Source: Dactylellina haptotyla (lineage: Eukaryota > Ascomycota > Orbiliomycetes > Orbiliales > Orbiliaceae). Taken from it: 64,000 bases of DNA. The translations under genes were made by a program, and so were the position numbers. The stretch is from NCBI GenBank assembly GCA_031310005.1, contig CM062381.1, positions 310,001 through 374,000 of the forward strand, read 5' to 3'. The notes beneath the pieces are model-generated. The model saw nothing but the letters and a program-made list of their open reading frames with translations, did not search any database and was not told the origin of the DNA. Every line of letters starts with the position of its first letter. The stretch's first letter is position 1. Positions 12,753 to 25,185 of this stretch are shown here, piece after piece.

Positions 12753-14074
12753 CAGACATAGAGGCCCTCATTGAGAATAAATATTTGAGAGAGTTTCCCT
12801 TCCCCCGTCGGCTCAAAATTCCTAGGATCCGGATCGTTCAGGGATTCTTGAGGTTCCAGGATCGTTCGTCTTGCATGACCTGGTAACTGGATTTCAATGC
12901 TAAATCTGCGAATTTGTTTCGAATTCTGCTTCCTACCGTGGATTTTATGTATTTTTGCCATGGGTGGTATTATAGCGGACCTAATATATGTCGGACGGCT
13001 AAGCTTTCCGATCCCTGTAACTTGTGCCTCGGACTGTAAGAATCCGTCCGAGAAGGCAGATTCGCACCAACGGAAGTTTTAAAATCGACAAGCAGGTGCA
13101 CTGCTCGGAAAGAGTTTGCGCAGTGGCCGGCTGCCCACATCATTTCACATCAATTTTTCTAGATTTACATTTAAAATAATGTTACTACCATAGACGCACG
13201 AGTCTATATTCAAATTATGAAGCATCGTTAATCCTTGCACGGGCCCACAAGCGCCCTGTGGCTTCGTCTAAAGAAGGACGGCAACACAAAATGCGTCGAG
13301 GTCGAACCCTGGTCAACCAAAAGTAGTAATATCGACTTGTACGCTCGGAGTTGTCGACCCGAAGACTTAGTGAAACAGATTATCAATCGGTTTAGCGGAT
13401 CTGATATATACCTGCTAACGTGGGAATTCGGTTCCTCTTCCCTTCGAAAGAAGACAGATCTTGACGCAGGGGTAAATCGAATTCGACTTATTATCAAAAT
13501 TGCAAAGATTTTCAACCGCGCCTGTAAATTTATATGCCACCTTGCGTGTACCTATGGTCTCCTTGCTAGGACGACTTTGATAGAGACTCCCGAGCCTCGC
13601 TGCAATTCTAGATCTATATCACTCAACAATCCCCAAAACCCATATGTACAGAATTCATATTACGACAATAGGTGCAGAAATGACGTCATATTGCTGTTCA
13701 TCTCATCTTATAACTAGAGTAAAAGAGAAAACCTCCTTACGGTTCTTGCGACTAACCTGTGTACTATTATATATGATATGATGGTGCAGGATAAGACTGA
13801 ATTAGAAGTGTCTGAATATGGTAAAGATATTGTTATTTTGCGTTCTAAAGATATACACTAATTTAGAGGCTCATGATCATAATGAAGGATATATCATTTA
13901 GGTCGTAGTATGACACGGTAATTTTCGATGAGTTGATGCAATCGAGGGCCGGAAAAGCTCCTATTTTCCAACCGCAGTTGTCCGCTAGAAAGACGCGTTG
14001 AACTCACAAGGGCAATACAAAAGATCTGGAAATCGTCTACCGAAATTTTATCTTAGATGTAGCAATACCTTTGT

Positions 14075-14107
14075 GGGACCAGTACGGCATCTGGCCTTGC
14101 GAGACAA
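14075..14107. repeat. Dispersed short motif, copy B
   Basis: Reads GGGACCAG, then TACGGCATCTGG, then CCTTGCGAGACAA. It matches copy A over about 30 bases with few differences, including the GGGACCAG lead that copy C lacks. Confidence 0.5.
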
Positions 14108-15368
14108 TAGCAATACTAAAACTAGGGAAATTTTGCATGGGCTTGTACTTCAAGTCGTCTGCCACCATTATACTCAAAGTTATTCACCGTGCAGTATTTT
14201 AGGGTACCACATCCAATCGTGTTTTGGTTCTGCGAGCGCCTTAGTCGAGTAGTTCAATGCAATGTCGCAAGTTTCAACTAATAATCTGAGAGTCTAGAAC
14301 TTCCAGGTAGAAATCTAGACCATTTACAATATGTGACAAGTTTTTAATGTAATGGCCATTCCAGTTGCGGTATTACGCTCTCAAGTCTCACATGTCAAGT
14401 ATATATAACGTTTTAAAATAAAAATAAAATATAATATGATCATTCAAACAGTCAAAATCATAGGTGAATAACGCACGACTGCTGATTAATGATTGAGGAA
14501 CGAAAGCGCAAAGATCTTCAGCTCCGCTATATCCGTTGAAAAACTATATTCGCGAACATTGAAAACGATCAATTTGGTTTGACCCAGATGAGGCTGGGTG
14601 AACATTGGTCCCAACTACACATTCGAAACCTCTTATTGATCTGCAAGGTGGTTGGGACCACCAATATCCTAAAAGAAAAATACCACACCCTCCAGACTGC
14701 ATAGAGATAGGCTACCCCAGTCTGTCACAACTTTACAGTAATGCAGCCGGCGTATCATTCTTACCGTAATCCGAGCCAATCGGTAATAAGCGAAAGATTT
14801 TGTCACTGATAGAATATACATATTTCTGAATGCAGCGTGAAACCTCAACAGTAACTGTAGATGCTGGTCCGGCTTCGTACCCAATCAAGGGGTCGCATTC
14901 TTCGCACGGACTAACGAGAATGCAAACGTTAACGGCTTCGCGAGCGACAACTAGCAACTAGCTGGCACCGAACCTCGAACGCTTTCAGTTGTGGCAACGG
15001 CATTTTTTCTGATAATTGATACCAGAATCGGGTACTTTGTTAACGCGAAAGCCCATTCGAATCGCGAACATGTCACAAGATCGGTCGAACATTTGAAAAT
15101 TTAGTGTTGAGAATGCATCCGCGTACCGAATTGGAGTGATATCGTCTCGCGGATGGGCAACTAGGCGCTCCTTTTGCGAAAATGCGGTGGCGTTTCGAGA
15201 TACCATGCCTGTCGAATCACATCTGTCTCCGGAAGTCCTGGGTTTCGAATGCGGTAAATGTGAATATCACCGCCTACGAGGTGTAGCCATCGTGTCGGCT
15301 GTAGTGACCTGAGAATATATCACCGACTTTCAAGAAACTCAAGGACCTATTTGCTTGGGCTGTGAAAT

Positions 15369-15378
15369 CTATAAAAAG
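15369..15378 (+). promoter_or_regulatory. TATA box of the first HsbA-like gene
   Basis: CTATAAAAAG lies about 160 bases before the ATG at 15537 and is followed by a CT/CA-rich leader, as in strongly expressed fungal genes. Confidence 0.45.
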
Positions 15379-15536
15379 AGCAGATTTCTCACCTGGTTCA
15401 ATTCTCATTCTCATCATCATCAGCATTGACTTCATTCCCGGTCCTAGCGAGCAGCCATTAGTCTTTGATCTTCCTCTAACACTCTCTGTACTATATTAGC
15501 TTATTTATCAAGCTTTTAATTCACCAACCAATCAAC

Positions 15537-16426
15537 ATGCGTGGATTCAGTATCATCGCTACCGCAGCAGTCGCTTTGCTCTCGACTTCATCTCTAGCAG
15601 TGGTCATCCCACAGGCCAGAGAGGCAGAGCCAGTCCTAGAGATCAAACGGGCTGAAGTGATCTCGCACGAACCACGAGCGGTCTTCGTATTCACTTCTGT
15701 GAAGATCGCGGCCCAGTTTACCGTATGGACTACAACAACTGGCGGCCTCAGTGACGCACTGTTGCCAATTGTTGACCATTCGGACAGCTCCACCGTTAAA
15801 ACTGCTTTCAATGTAAGTAAAGTCCCTAGGGAACTAATAATCGAAATCATTTCACTAACGATTTGAAAGGCCGTCACGGGTGGCCTGAACGATCTTTTGT
15901 TTTCCGTCGGTGGCTTTAGCACTCAAGCCGCAACTGCCACCGTCACCTTCGCCGGCGCTGAAGCCGGGACCATCTTGACTGCATTCCAAGCTGTGAGTAT
16001 ATATATATTAACACAATCGATTTTATTGAGTTATGAGATATAATGAGCATTTACTAATGCCTCCAATAGTATATTGATGCCCAGAAGGCCCTCATCACGG
16101 CGTTAACTGCTAGACGCAATATCGCCGCTGCATTTGGCACTCTCCTCATAGTCCGTCCCGTCCTTCTCACGGTCAGAACAACCACCGATGTAAGAAGATC
16201 CTTCTCATATTTAAATTCATAGCGCGAACCAGAAAACTAACAATAAAACCCTCAGACTCTTGCTCTTAATGTTGCCCATTTGATCCCTTCGCTCAAATCT
16301 GATGTCGCAACAATCACCGCCGAACTCGACGTGGCTGTTAGCGCGGCCATCTCAGCTTACGGCGCGCTCTGCATCAGTGTACTCTTCCCTACGATCCAAC
16401 CGGTCTGCTTGAACCTCAAGGCTTGA
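15537..16426 (+). CDS. Secreted HsbA-like cell-wall/hydrophobic-surface-binding protein
   Basis: Four exons (15537-15812, 15870-15992, 16070-16189, 16256-16426) encode 229 residues. All three introns are phase 0, with GTAAGT, GTGAGT and GTAAGA donors and clear acceptors. The N-terminus MRGFSIIATAAVALLSTSSLA is a signal peptide, followed by a short acidic pro-like segment (QAREAEPVLEIKRA). The rest is Ala/Thr/Leu-rich and helical in pattern. Its layout fits the HsbA/galactomannoprotein family: a central YIDAQKALITALTARR, then TLALNVAHLIPSLKSDV, and an end AVSAAISAYG. Family members coat hydrophobic surfaces or sit in the wall and can recruit secreted hydrolases. Only two cysteines occur, both near the C-terminus. 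The family call rests on layout rather than a single diagnostic motif. Confidence 0.65.
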
Positions 16427-17122
16427 TTGAGTAAAAAAGCTTGGTTAGGCCAGCTATGGAAAAATCTCTCTCCAGGATAAGAGAGGATCTTAGAAAAAAT
16501 CTAGATACTGCCAAGTGGAAATCTAAGCTTTAATATCAGTAGTATCATTTTTGTTCTTCATTTGGCCAGAACAATCAATCTTTGGATTCCAACATCAATG
16601 TCTGGAGGAAAATAAGTGTACGAATAGTTTAATCTCTAATATTTACTCTCATTACAGGCTAGCTGTAGTTAGTCATTAATGAGCGTTATCATTCTAATCA
16701 ATTTGTTCCGTGACGTAAAAGTTTGCGAGGATCATATCCATAACAGTGTATTTACTCGTCGTATGTGCTTCCGCAATTCTTGATATCAAACTGCCCAACG
16801 CCGCCACCCGCACATTTCAGCTCTTTGTAAAAGTTAATAAAAGGTGGTGATTAGAAATACGGAAAATGATCATATGTATTATCAATATCTCAGATATAGC
16901 GTACTAAGGCTACTTTTAAATTTAGCATACGTCGAGGAATAACCATAATACCAGGCGCACAACCCAAAGAACCGCCATAACCGCGTCTTTTCCCCGCCGT
17001 CTATGCATGCATAAGATTAAAAATCTCTTTCTGTCTATAAGTCTCAAGTTCTAAATTCTCCATCAATCGATAAACGGAGACCTCATCATCCTAACCGACT
17101 CAAAATCCTTAAAGGAAAATCA
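16427..17122. other. Intergenic, convergent 3' ends
   Basis: AT-rich sequence between the HsbA-like stop and the Spf1 stop on the other strand. No coding signal, repeat or RNA gene was recognised. Confidence 0.5.
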
Positions 17123-20100
17123 TCACCTATTCAATCGTTTCAACCCTCCCTTCTCAGTCTGTTTGGAGCCAGATGCGTGCGCTTGTTTGAACGTTTGCGG
17201 CGGGTTTGCGGCTCTCATCGCAGCTGGTACGGGTTGTGGCTTAGTTTCAATGAAGACTTCCTCGGCCCTGTTCGCCTCTCGTTCGAGCTGGTCCTTGCGT
17301 CTCACGGCGATATCCTAAAATATTCATATTAGCTGACAATTCTATCGGGTATTTGCCGGTAAATATATCGAACGAACCTTTGGTTTATAGTCACTAAATG
17401 CCCACTTCAAACTCTTCTCGATAACCCAACATAATCCGTAATCGAGTAACATGCTTGTGGTCAAGATTGTCTTGAACTCATCACTGAATTTGACAAGGCG
17501 AAGCTTCTCATTCAGCTCAGGGATGAACTCGGTACTGCACATGAACGCAATAGCTCCAACACCGACAAGACCCCAGTACATGGCCCTATTCTCACGAATG
17601 GACTCTCGGAAAGGTCGACCCTGGTAGTTGATAGCGAAAGTAGAAATCTGCTGGATCAAACTGATAAGATAGATAGCGCTGTTCAAAAGAGATGGCGAGA
17701 ATTCCTTTTCAAGATCCTTAGGACGCTCATGTGGTTCGATGGCCTTGACGTAGTTGGAGATATAGATCAAACTGACAATGTGGACTGCGAATTGACCCAG
17801 GACGCTGCCAATGATGTATGGGTTGAAGATGTTGGGCTGGGGTCTTTCGCGGGAGAGTTTGTCGACAGGCTTCGCGCGACTGATAGATAAGAAACAAACC
17901 GACATCATCATGCCGCTGATTGTAACCTGACCGTCACCGAACTTGATACCATCGAGATAGAGGACTGACAAACTGTAGGCGGAAATGAGACAGTTGAGGG
18001 CGAGAATTTTGTACATTTGGATAGTGGCGACGAGGGTGCATCTTCCTTGGCGGATAATGTTTGCAATGGCGATAACGTTAGCGAGCTTGGATGTGAACGG
18101 AGCGGCGACGGACGCATCTCCGAGTTTGATAGTGGGCGGCTCATCATCATTCATTTCTTGGTCCATCATCATACTGGTCATTTGGTCGGCAAATCCGGCG
18201 GCTTTATTGGCTGAGGTTTGGAGGTTTGGATTTTGCATAGCGGCCGCCGCACCTGGGGTGTTGACAGTTTCGAGCTCCTCAGTTGCCTTTGGTATCGGAA
18301 TTTGGGAAACATCGACTCCACGAATTTTGGCTTGATGTTCTACTGCCTTTTCAAAATTGGGGTTCTTTGGTCCAGGTGGGTAAAGGTGAGCAATGATTGG
18401 TGGTGGAGGCGGCGCTGGGGCGTTAAATCGCTTTGTAAGGGCAACTTGTTTCTCATAAATTTCCTTCATCTTGGTAACCCTGAAGTGTTCGCTGATGCGC
18501 TGAAGATCCTGTTCTGTACCATTGAGAAGGGCAACACCGACATGTGCTTGCTTCAAAGCGCCGACGTCGTTGGTTCCGTCACCGCACATAAGAGTAGTGT
18601 AGCCGGCAGCTTTGAGACCAGTCAAAATTATCTCCTTTTGGATAGGTGAAACACGTGCGTAAACCCAAGTATGGCGTAACAAAGCTCGGATGGCGGAAGC
18701 GTTCTCGGTAAGCTTCTTAAGAGCGTAACCGGTAACACAGATATCCTTTTCAGCGATAATCTTGGGGTCGATTGCATCCGCAGGATTTACTGGAATCATG
18801 ATAGTTTCGTCAACGGATCTCCAGATCAAATCATGGGGGCTATTTTCATCCTCGGGGGCGTCCAAAATCCAACAGTCGCGGTCAACGATTTCGACTTCGT
18901 TCGCAACATGAACGGCGGTTAACGGGTTGTCGCCAGTGATCATAATAACCCTGTGGCTACTCTCGTTTAACATCCTGACGGTCTTCTTGGCATCATCCTT
19001 GAGTGGTGTGTGGAGAACAAGGAAGCCAGCGAAGTGCAAATCACACTCAACATCTTCTCTGGTCAAGTTGTTAATTCTGCTGGCACCGAGTTCCTGGTCT
19101 GTTGATAGAAATTTATATCCGAGAGCCAAAACACGGGATCCACGCCTCGTGTAGTACTTGAAAGTGGATTCATAATCTGGCGGGACAGATACAATCATCT
19201 TGCGGAGGGTTTCTGGGGCACCTTTCACAGCAACAAATGAGCCACGAATGCGACGCCCGTCCGAATTGTACATAACAGTAGCGACAGAACTTTGTCTCTT
19301 GAGAGCGGACGAGAACTGGAATCGTCGGCGAATGGTGACAATACTAGCGGTTTGAGCGAAGGATTTGCCGGCTACCGTGGTGACCTTGTTAGATGTCAAA
19401 GTGTCGTTCCTGCCAAGGGTCCAACCGAGTGCTTCCAATGTCGCCTTTTCCATGGGGTCACCGACAATCTCGCCTTCATCGAGTTTAACGAGAGCATGAG
19501 CCGTAGCAAGAACCAGTGTTGTTTCAGCGTTAACGTCGGCGACCTTTTGCAGAGTTGGGACAAGCTCCTCAGAGGCACCACCGGTGGATGCACGGACAGG
19601 TAATCCAGCCACACCCTCCACAACCAAATCTTCGCCTGTAAGAGTACCAGTTTTGTCGAAACAGCAAACATCCACACGTCCGGCGAAAGGAATTCTGAAA
19701 GGTTCTGTGCAGTAAATCGCATACTTGCTCAATGCGGCAAGAGAAGTGTTGACAGCAAGGGAAAGTTCCATAGGTAGTTCCGGTGGTACGACGCTGGTAA
19801 CGATGAGGACGCAGTCGAGCAAAAGCTTCGACCGCTTTCGATCTTGCAGAACACCCTCGGTCCAGACATACCAACTGGCAGCGATGGCGAACATGAGCAA
19901 GAACAGAATGAACAACAGAGCTTCAACGTTGTTCGCGGAGACAGGTTCGGTGGAGTAGATCATAGTTCTGACAAGCTGACCTTGGCTGGTCTCGAAACCG
20001 GTCTTGGTGACAACCGCTAGGGCGCCATTATCCGGTGCGAGTGGGACCATGACATTCTTTTCCGGGTTCTCTTCACCACCAGCCGCATGGGTAACCTGCA

Positions 20101-21373
20101 AGACTTTGGTGCCACCGTACAAAATGGAGTTCTTATCCATACCCTCGGGTTCAACAAGAGCATCAGCAGGTCGGAGAGCAACAGAGTCCTTGAGAAGTGG
20201 AGTCGATTCACCCGACAACATGGCTTCGTTGACAATAGCGGTTCCCTCGATAAGGATCATATCACAGGCCACTCCGGAATCCTCCTTGGTTCGCCCAACG
20301 CTAACGAGATCACCAGGCAGCAACTCATCGCTCTGGATTTCGATCCATTGGCGTAGTCGGTGGACAAAGATCGGGTAGGGCTTGATGGACATTCCACGGA
20401 ACTCTGTGAGGGTACGCTGGCGTTGCCAGACGACGGTGGACTCGAAGGCGACAAGCATGAACAGGGTGAACAAGCTGTAGTACCAGTATTCATCGAGGCA
20501 CCAGAGACCAACACAAAAGATTTGGAAGACAAAGAAAGGTGCGACGGCGTGTTCCTTGAAAAGCTCGGTAAACGTCGGAACCGGGATATCGAAATTGTTC
20601 GGGCCATAATGGTGCTTCAGGTGAATAAGATCAGAGGCGGAGTGGATACCGATGGTATGCTGGAAGTCCGCGAGGACAGGCTTGGGAGTTGCGGAAAGAG
20701 GGTAGACCAAGGGCGCGAAAGTGCTAGTTTCGGGGTAGAAGATGAAACGACGTTTTTGGAAGAGGAAGAACAGTTCTTCCTTCGGTCCAGACTACATGAT
20801 GAAAATATTAGGAACGATTTTGAGACCAAAAGACGACAGTGACGAAAGCCTGCTTACTTTATCATGAACGATCTCACATATTTCGGATTTCCCGGAGTTC
20901 TCAACGGGGATGACTTTGATGAGCTTGGCCGAGAAGACGTCAGACGCCTAGAAGTCATCTTATCAGTATTCAAACCCAACACAAAAGGGGAGAAAAAGGA
21001 CAAAGAAAGTATCTTACACTCCGTGTCGTGAACAAGGTCTTGATGTTGACGTTCCATTGACAACTAAGCCATAACAATGACTGCAAGCAGATCAAACCGC
21101 CAAGGTACAGAAACGTGAACTCGGAGCTGTGGATGTATTTTTCGTAGTTCTCTTCCGGGTAGTAGATGGCACCGAAGAGCGGGTATAACGAGAAGAAGGG
21201 CCAGACGTAGAGCTTGAGGTAAGTGGGGAGCGGGTTATGCAGTGTCGCGCGAGCGATCTGGGGGTGGTCCACGAGGAAAGCCCTGGCAAGCGAGAAGGAT
21301 GTTAGCTCTCACAAAGATCGAGATATCCGGGAACCAAAGGACTGGGTCCAACGGGAGGCGGGCGCGCGTACAT
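17123..21373 (-). CDS. SPF1: ER P5A-type ATPase Spf1
   Basis: Five exons are inferred: 21373-21372 (only AT of the start codon), 21282-21018, 20947-20858, 20791-17378 and 17314-17123, giving 1,320 residues, a normal Spf1 length. The N-terminus MAFLVDHPQIARATLHNPLP matches the family only if the ATG is split by the first intron (89 bases, with a GCTAAC branch motif). P5A marks are PPELPMELSLAVN and the phosphorylation loop FDKTGTLTGED, with Asp near residue 498. LSGEST and the hinge MCGDGTNDVGALKQAHVG are intact. Spf1 removes misplaced transmembrane helices from the ER membrane and affects sterol balance and protein targeting. A cytosolic insert rich in Pro (PAPPPPPIIAHLYPP) precedes the last membrane helices. 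All later splice phases agree. Confidence 0.93.
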
Positions 21374-22051
21374 GATGGAGAAGGGGCCGACGCGGAGACG
21401 GGGAAATGTCACCCGCAGGTGATTCGGGTGATGGGGGCGGCGGAGGTCAGAAGGAGAGCGACGCTATCGGCTCGATAAAACCTGAGATAAGGCCTTTTAA
21501 GGTTGTTGCTGTGATTGTGGTCGAAAAGGGCCAAGCGGGACGCTGCAGAGGAAGTCACAGGCGGCCAAGCAGGGCAAAGAAAAGGTCTAATTGAATGAAC
21601 GTTCGTGACAGGATGAAGCCTCACAACCGCGAGTCCATCGGGAAGAGATAAGGGGGCCTTCTGTGTGAAGGCGAGAAAGGGGGGTGGGCGGGTGTCGATT
21701 TTGATAGAAGCCCGTCGGCTGTCCTGGTCGTGAGATTTAAATAGGAGGTCGTTACGTTTCGATGGAAGCTTCGAGGCGTCCGCTGTGGCCGTTGGCGTTG
21801 ACGTCGGCCGGTGCCTGCAAATTTCAGACGCTTCGTTCAAACTGGCCTCTTTCAGGCTCCCCGGGCAGCCCACCTGTCTCGGGAGGAGTTCCGGGGAGCT
21901 GCTCCCGGATGTCACGCTGGGTCCCGGGACCAGATGACACAAAAACAACACCACGGCAGCCAATTCACGATTGATATATCTGAACGCAAGTAGGTCCTTC
22001 GGTGCATGGCATTATTGTATTAAATTATTATTGTAATAAAGAACATTATAA
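21374..22051. other. GC-rich leader and promoter region of Spf1
   Basis: Upstream of the Spf1 start and downstream of the next gene's stop. A 184-codon frame (21963-21409) on the Spf1 strand starts at TTG, not ATG. It is Ser/Pro-rich and reads as GC-rich leader rather than a gene. A small ATG near 21373 begins the inferred first exon. Confidence 0.4.
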
Positions 22052-22948
22052 TCAACCAGAATTGTTCCTCTCAACGCTCGGTTCTCTGCTCCACGACGTC
22101 GGTAGCACTCCCGAGAACGACTTGCGCAGCTTTGATGCCGCTCGGCCCAGTCTCCCCCATGTACCCTCTGGCTTCGCGATCGGTGGCGGTCCAATCGTGT
22201 TAAGAGCATCCAACCCTAGTTTCAAGCCGCCAACCCAGCATTCAGACCACCGAATCAACGCTCCCAATACATCCCTAAAGTTGTCTTCGGGCGGGAACCA
22301 CTTGTCGAGCTGACCGTGTTCCGTAATATCGTTCATCTCGATCTCCACATCATACGCAGACACGGTTCCTTCCAACAAACCTATCAAATCCTCAAACCTC
22401 TCCTTCAGATTATCCCGCGCCCCACAAGTATATGTCACTGCCTGGTCCCCAATATACTCACCGTCGTCGATCTCAACTGCCAGATTGTGGATATTGACGT
22501 TCTGATCCTCCAGATCGGGATACCGCAGACGTGACAGATAACTCATATCTGCCAGGAAAGCCTGTACCCTATCCAGCTCCTCCCGTGCCAGCAGCTCTAC
22601 CCCGTGCACGTTCCTTAATACCAACCTCTCGTCCACCTCATCATACACTGACCGCACACTTGACATCATCGTGTCAGACACTACGGACTCATCCAGCGGA
22701 AAATTCACGTTGGCATTGAGTTCTATCCGTGCGGCCACCAGTCTCTCGATCAAAGGTATAATATGAAACCGTGGGTCGCTGAGCTCTAGCTCTTCCGGGT
22801 TCGACGGACATTTAGATTGCTGTAGGTAATCAATATCCTCTATTGCAGCCGCAAATTTGCGAATATTAGGCTTCTCCCGAGCGTAGTATTTCTCGAAGTT
22901 ACCCCCAGTAACTGTAACCGTTTCCGCACCGCAGCCATATGCTCGCAT
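22052..22948 (-). CDS. Hypothetical acidic protein, 298 residues
   Basis: Single open frame from ATG 22948 to a stop at 22052. The chain is acidic in its first two thirds (stretches such as LEDQNVNIHNLAVEIDDGEY and EIEMNDITEHGQL) and basic near the C-terminus (RLGRAASKLRKSFSG). There is no signal peptide or membrane segment, and no family was recognised. An upstream ATG at 23073 opens another frame, but I found no splice pair that joins it in phase, so the start at 22948 is kept. It sits in tandem with Spf1, with a gap of about 680 bases, and no functional link is implied. Length and amino-acid use support a real gene. Confidence 0.6.
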   Translation of the reverse strand: MRAYGCGAETVTVTGGNFEKYYAREKPNIRKFAAAIEDIDYLQQSKCPSNPEELELSDPRFHIIPLIERLVAARIELNANVNFPLDESVVSDTMMSSVRSVYDEVDERLVLRNVHGVELLAREELDRVQAFLADMSYLSRLRYPDLEDQNVNIHNLAVEIDDGEYIGDQAVTYTCGARDNLKERFEDLIGLLEGTVSAYDVEIEMNDITEHGQLDKWFPPEDNFRDVLGALIRWSECWVGGLKLGLDALNTIGPPPIAKPEGTWGRLGRAASKLRKSFSGVLPTSWSREPSVERNNSG

Positions 22949-23363
22949 CGCCAAACTGCTAGAGTATTACGAGCCGTTAGATTTATATGTTTTTTTTCAC
23001 AAGTTAGGGTATTCTTCAATCGTACGGAGTAATATACCACACCATGAGTAGGTGGAAACCAATCGCCCGCCATCCTCGTATCAAATCCATATTCAACACC
23101 TTCAGGCCGGTATTATAGTAGAGCGACTGTAACGAAATGGTGGAAAGGTATAGTTTTGAGATATCTTGAGGTCTCACACACGTGGATATCTAGTAAACGA
23201 ATATCTTTTTTTATTATATCTCATTCCAGCGCAAAAATTACCTCTACCATTAAGCTCTTGAAGCGGCTATAAACGGGCCTCTCGCAACACAACTTTAATC
23301 TACACATAACATCGCCATGTAGACTACAGCCCGAAAAGTTTCACTGCAGCACTTTCCAGCCAA
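22949..23363. other. Intergenic
   Basis: AT-rich promoter region of the 298-residue gene and 3' flank of the short secreted gene. No further feature was seen. Confidence 0.4.
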
Positions 23364-24042
23364 TCAGTTCCGTGTCACCGTCACCGTCACCGTCGATCCC
23401 GTAACCACCACAGAAGTTGTCAAAACGTAGGTATAAGTGCTAGGCGGGATGAAATTCGTAGTTGACGAAATCGTTTCCAGAACGGTGGGAAGCATCCATC
23501 CCGTCAGACAAGTGCAGCTGCTCACGTACTTGGCGGTACTCCTGCAGGGTGCGGCGTAGGACGGTGTGCTTGCCACTACCCCCGGCTCACGCTTAGCTTT
23601 CGCCGGGGAATCCACCGTGATTGTAGTTACTGGGTTTGTCGTCACCGTGTTTGTGACTCTTTTGGTTTCCGTTACAACCGTCGGGTATCGGATGGTTATT
23701 GTTGTCGTTGTATATCTATTTGATAGAAAAGTGTCAATTCAAAATTGTCCTGCCTATCACATATATCCGGGAAAATGGTAACTAACGCCGTCGATGCGTA
23801 ACCTGCTGCGATATAAAAAGAAGTGCAATGTTCGAGACCGGAGCGTGTCTTATTTCTAATGGCTAAACCGGCAATATATCAGACTTTGTTAGCGATCGAT
23901 CTGCTATCACCGATTTGGATTCAAAAATTGGTGGTTTACCTCGCAGGCAATTGTCGGGTGCGCATTGTCGCTTTTGAAGTATGCTCGCGCTAGCGAATAA
24001 AGCGAACCCGAGGAACAATAAGAGTTTAATAGAATATATCAT
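23364..24042 (-). CDS. Short secreted Cys/Thr-rich protein related to the N-terminus of the GLEYA gene
   Basis: Three exons, 24042-23940, 23862-23787 and 23715-23364, join in phase to give 176 residues. MIYSIKLLLFLGFALFASAS is a strong signal peptide. The mature N-terminus has C-x4-CLR (CAPDNCLR) and then a Cys in HCTSFY, comparable to CNHDDCLG and DCISFL in the neighbour at 25186-27408. A second cysteine block, CRSTAKYVSSCTC, matches CSNSAGYASACSC of that neighbour. A Thr/Val region ends the protein (STVTVTVTRN), and no GLEYA domain follows. It therefore looks like a short paralogue lacking the ligand-binding half, or one that lost it. Only the last exon is visible as a simple open frame. 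The role is unknown; secreted or wall-bound is likely. Confidence 0.65.
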
Positions 24043-25185
24043 TTTTGTTACTCAAATTTCAACATCGACCGCAATGAACTTATTGGAAGCGAATCCCAGC
24101 CGGCTTCTGTGCTACACAGGCTGTTTATATATTTCTTCGCTAACGTTATTTAAGCGTCCGCCCCCTGTTCTAAAACCTGGGGACATGTAACCCTTCGCGA
24201 AGCTTGCGGCTGAAGTTTCGACCGCCATATGCACGCAACTTGCTCCAAATGCCCGAAATTGGTCGGCATCGAGGATTCTGTTCTCGGTTCGGATGCAGAT
24301 AACTAATCCTAGAGGCTGGAAGTTTCGTCTTGGCGTTTACGTAAGGGTGATATTCAACGTTTTATGCCCGTTTGGTGCCAACCGGCAACCATATGGTCCT
24401 ATACATCCAGGATTTTTAGTATTTCGACGAGTTGGCTAAGCAAAACACCAAGACCACGTTTTACACTCTTGACTTTGACCCGACGAGCGGTCTAATAGAC
24501 CTAAAATCTACGAAGCTTTGTTTGTTTTAGCTGCGTTCCTTGAATATTCTGTTGGATATCTTTTTAAGCAAGATATGCCAGTCCATTGTTGACATAACGT
24601 TATCCAGGTTTTCGAACGCTCAATTCCGGGGATCCGGGAATAAGAAAACTCTCCGCATTGACAGAGTAAATAATCCGTTACACGATGGTCAACTTCCTTG
24701 ATTTCAAGTGAGTGGCCTCGAATAGGACTTCAGTTTTCATTTGCTCAAACAGATTCGATATTCCAGCTAAATCATCTATCTCGCCCTTCTCCGAAGGTTT
24801 CCGTGTGATTTTGGGAATATTTATAAGAATATATCAATATATTCGGTGCTACGAACTTCCTCAATAATATCAAGTATACCGCAACGACCATAAAACGGGC
24901 TAGCGAGAGCGAAACAGGCTCAACAGCTCTTCAGAGATCGTAACTATTGACATATATACGGACAACCTAAATCCTCATAACGCGAACCGTCTAATAAATT
25001 GCAACCTACTGAAAAGTCACGGGTATAATGGTCACAAACTTTCATTGATCGTCAGAATAAACCGGTAATCGTCCCTATAAAAGATTTACTACAACGCCTA
25101 TTGGAATTGTCGTGGGCCTTCGCTCCTAGAAACCTCCCTGCAACACCTGTGCGGTTTCCAATATATAACAAAAAATTAAATTATT
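24043..25185. other. Gene-free stretch
   Basis: About 1.1 kb, AT-rich, upstream of the short secreted gene and downstream of the first GLEYA gene. A possible two-exon mini-gene at 24685-24867 was considered and set aside. Nothing else was recognised. Confidence 0.45.

Larger units (their letters stand above)
12671..15536. other. Long gene-free region between CE2 and HsbA-like genes
   Basis: About 2.9 kb shared by two divergent promoters. The only structures recognised are TATA-like sites near each gene and a copy of the dispersed motif at 14075-14107. Open frames such as 13235-13717 begin with non-ATG codons and show no family features. Parts around 13700-14450 are AT-rich. Confidence 0.5.

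Noticed and set aside
12671-12961. N-terminal extension of the CE2 esterase frame
   Set aside because: The signal peptide at 12670 and the TATA-like site inside the extension place the start downstream.
13235-13717. 160-codon plus-strand open frame
   Set aside because: It starts at a non-ATG codon, overlaps a reverse-strand frame of similar length and shows no family, signal peptide or splice support.
14733-14957. Cysteine-containing minus-strand frame that might be a secreted protein
   Set aside because: It starts at TTG, and no upstream signal-peptide exon could be found in phase.
21409-21963. 184-codon minus-strand frame upstream of Spf1
   Set aside because: It starts at TTG, is Ser/Pro-rich in GC-rich leader DNA and has no recognisable domain.
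24685-24867. Possible two-exon mini-gene beginning MVNFLDFK
   Set aside because: Splice motifs are acceptable, but the 45-residue product has no signal peptide, family or compositional support.
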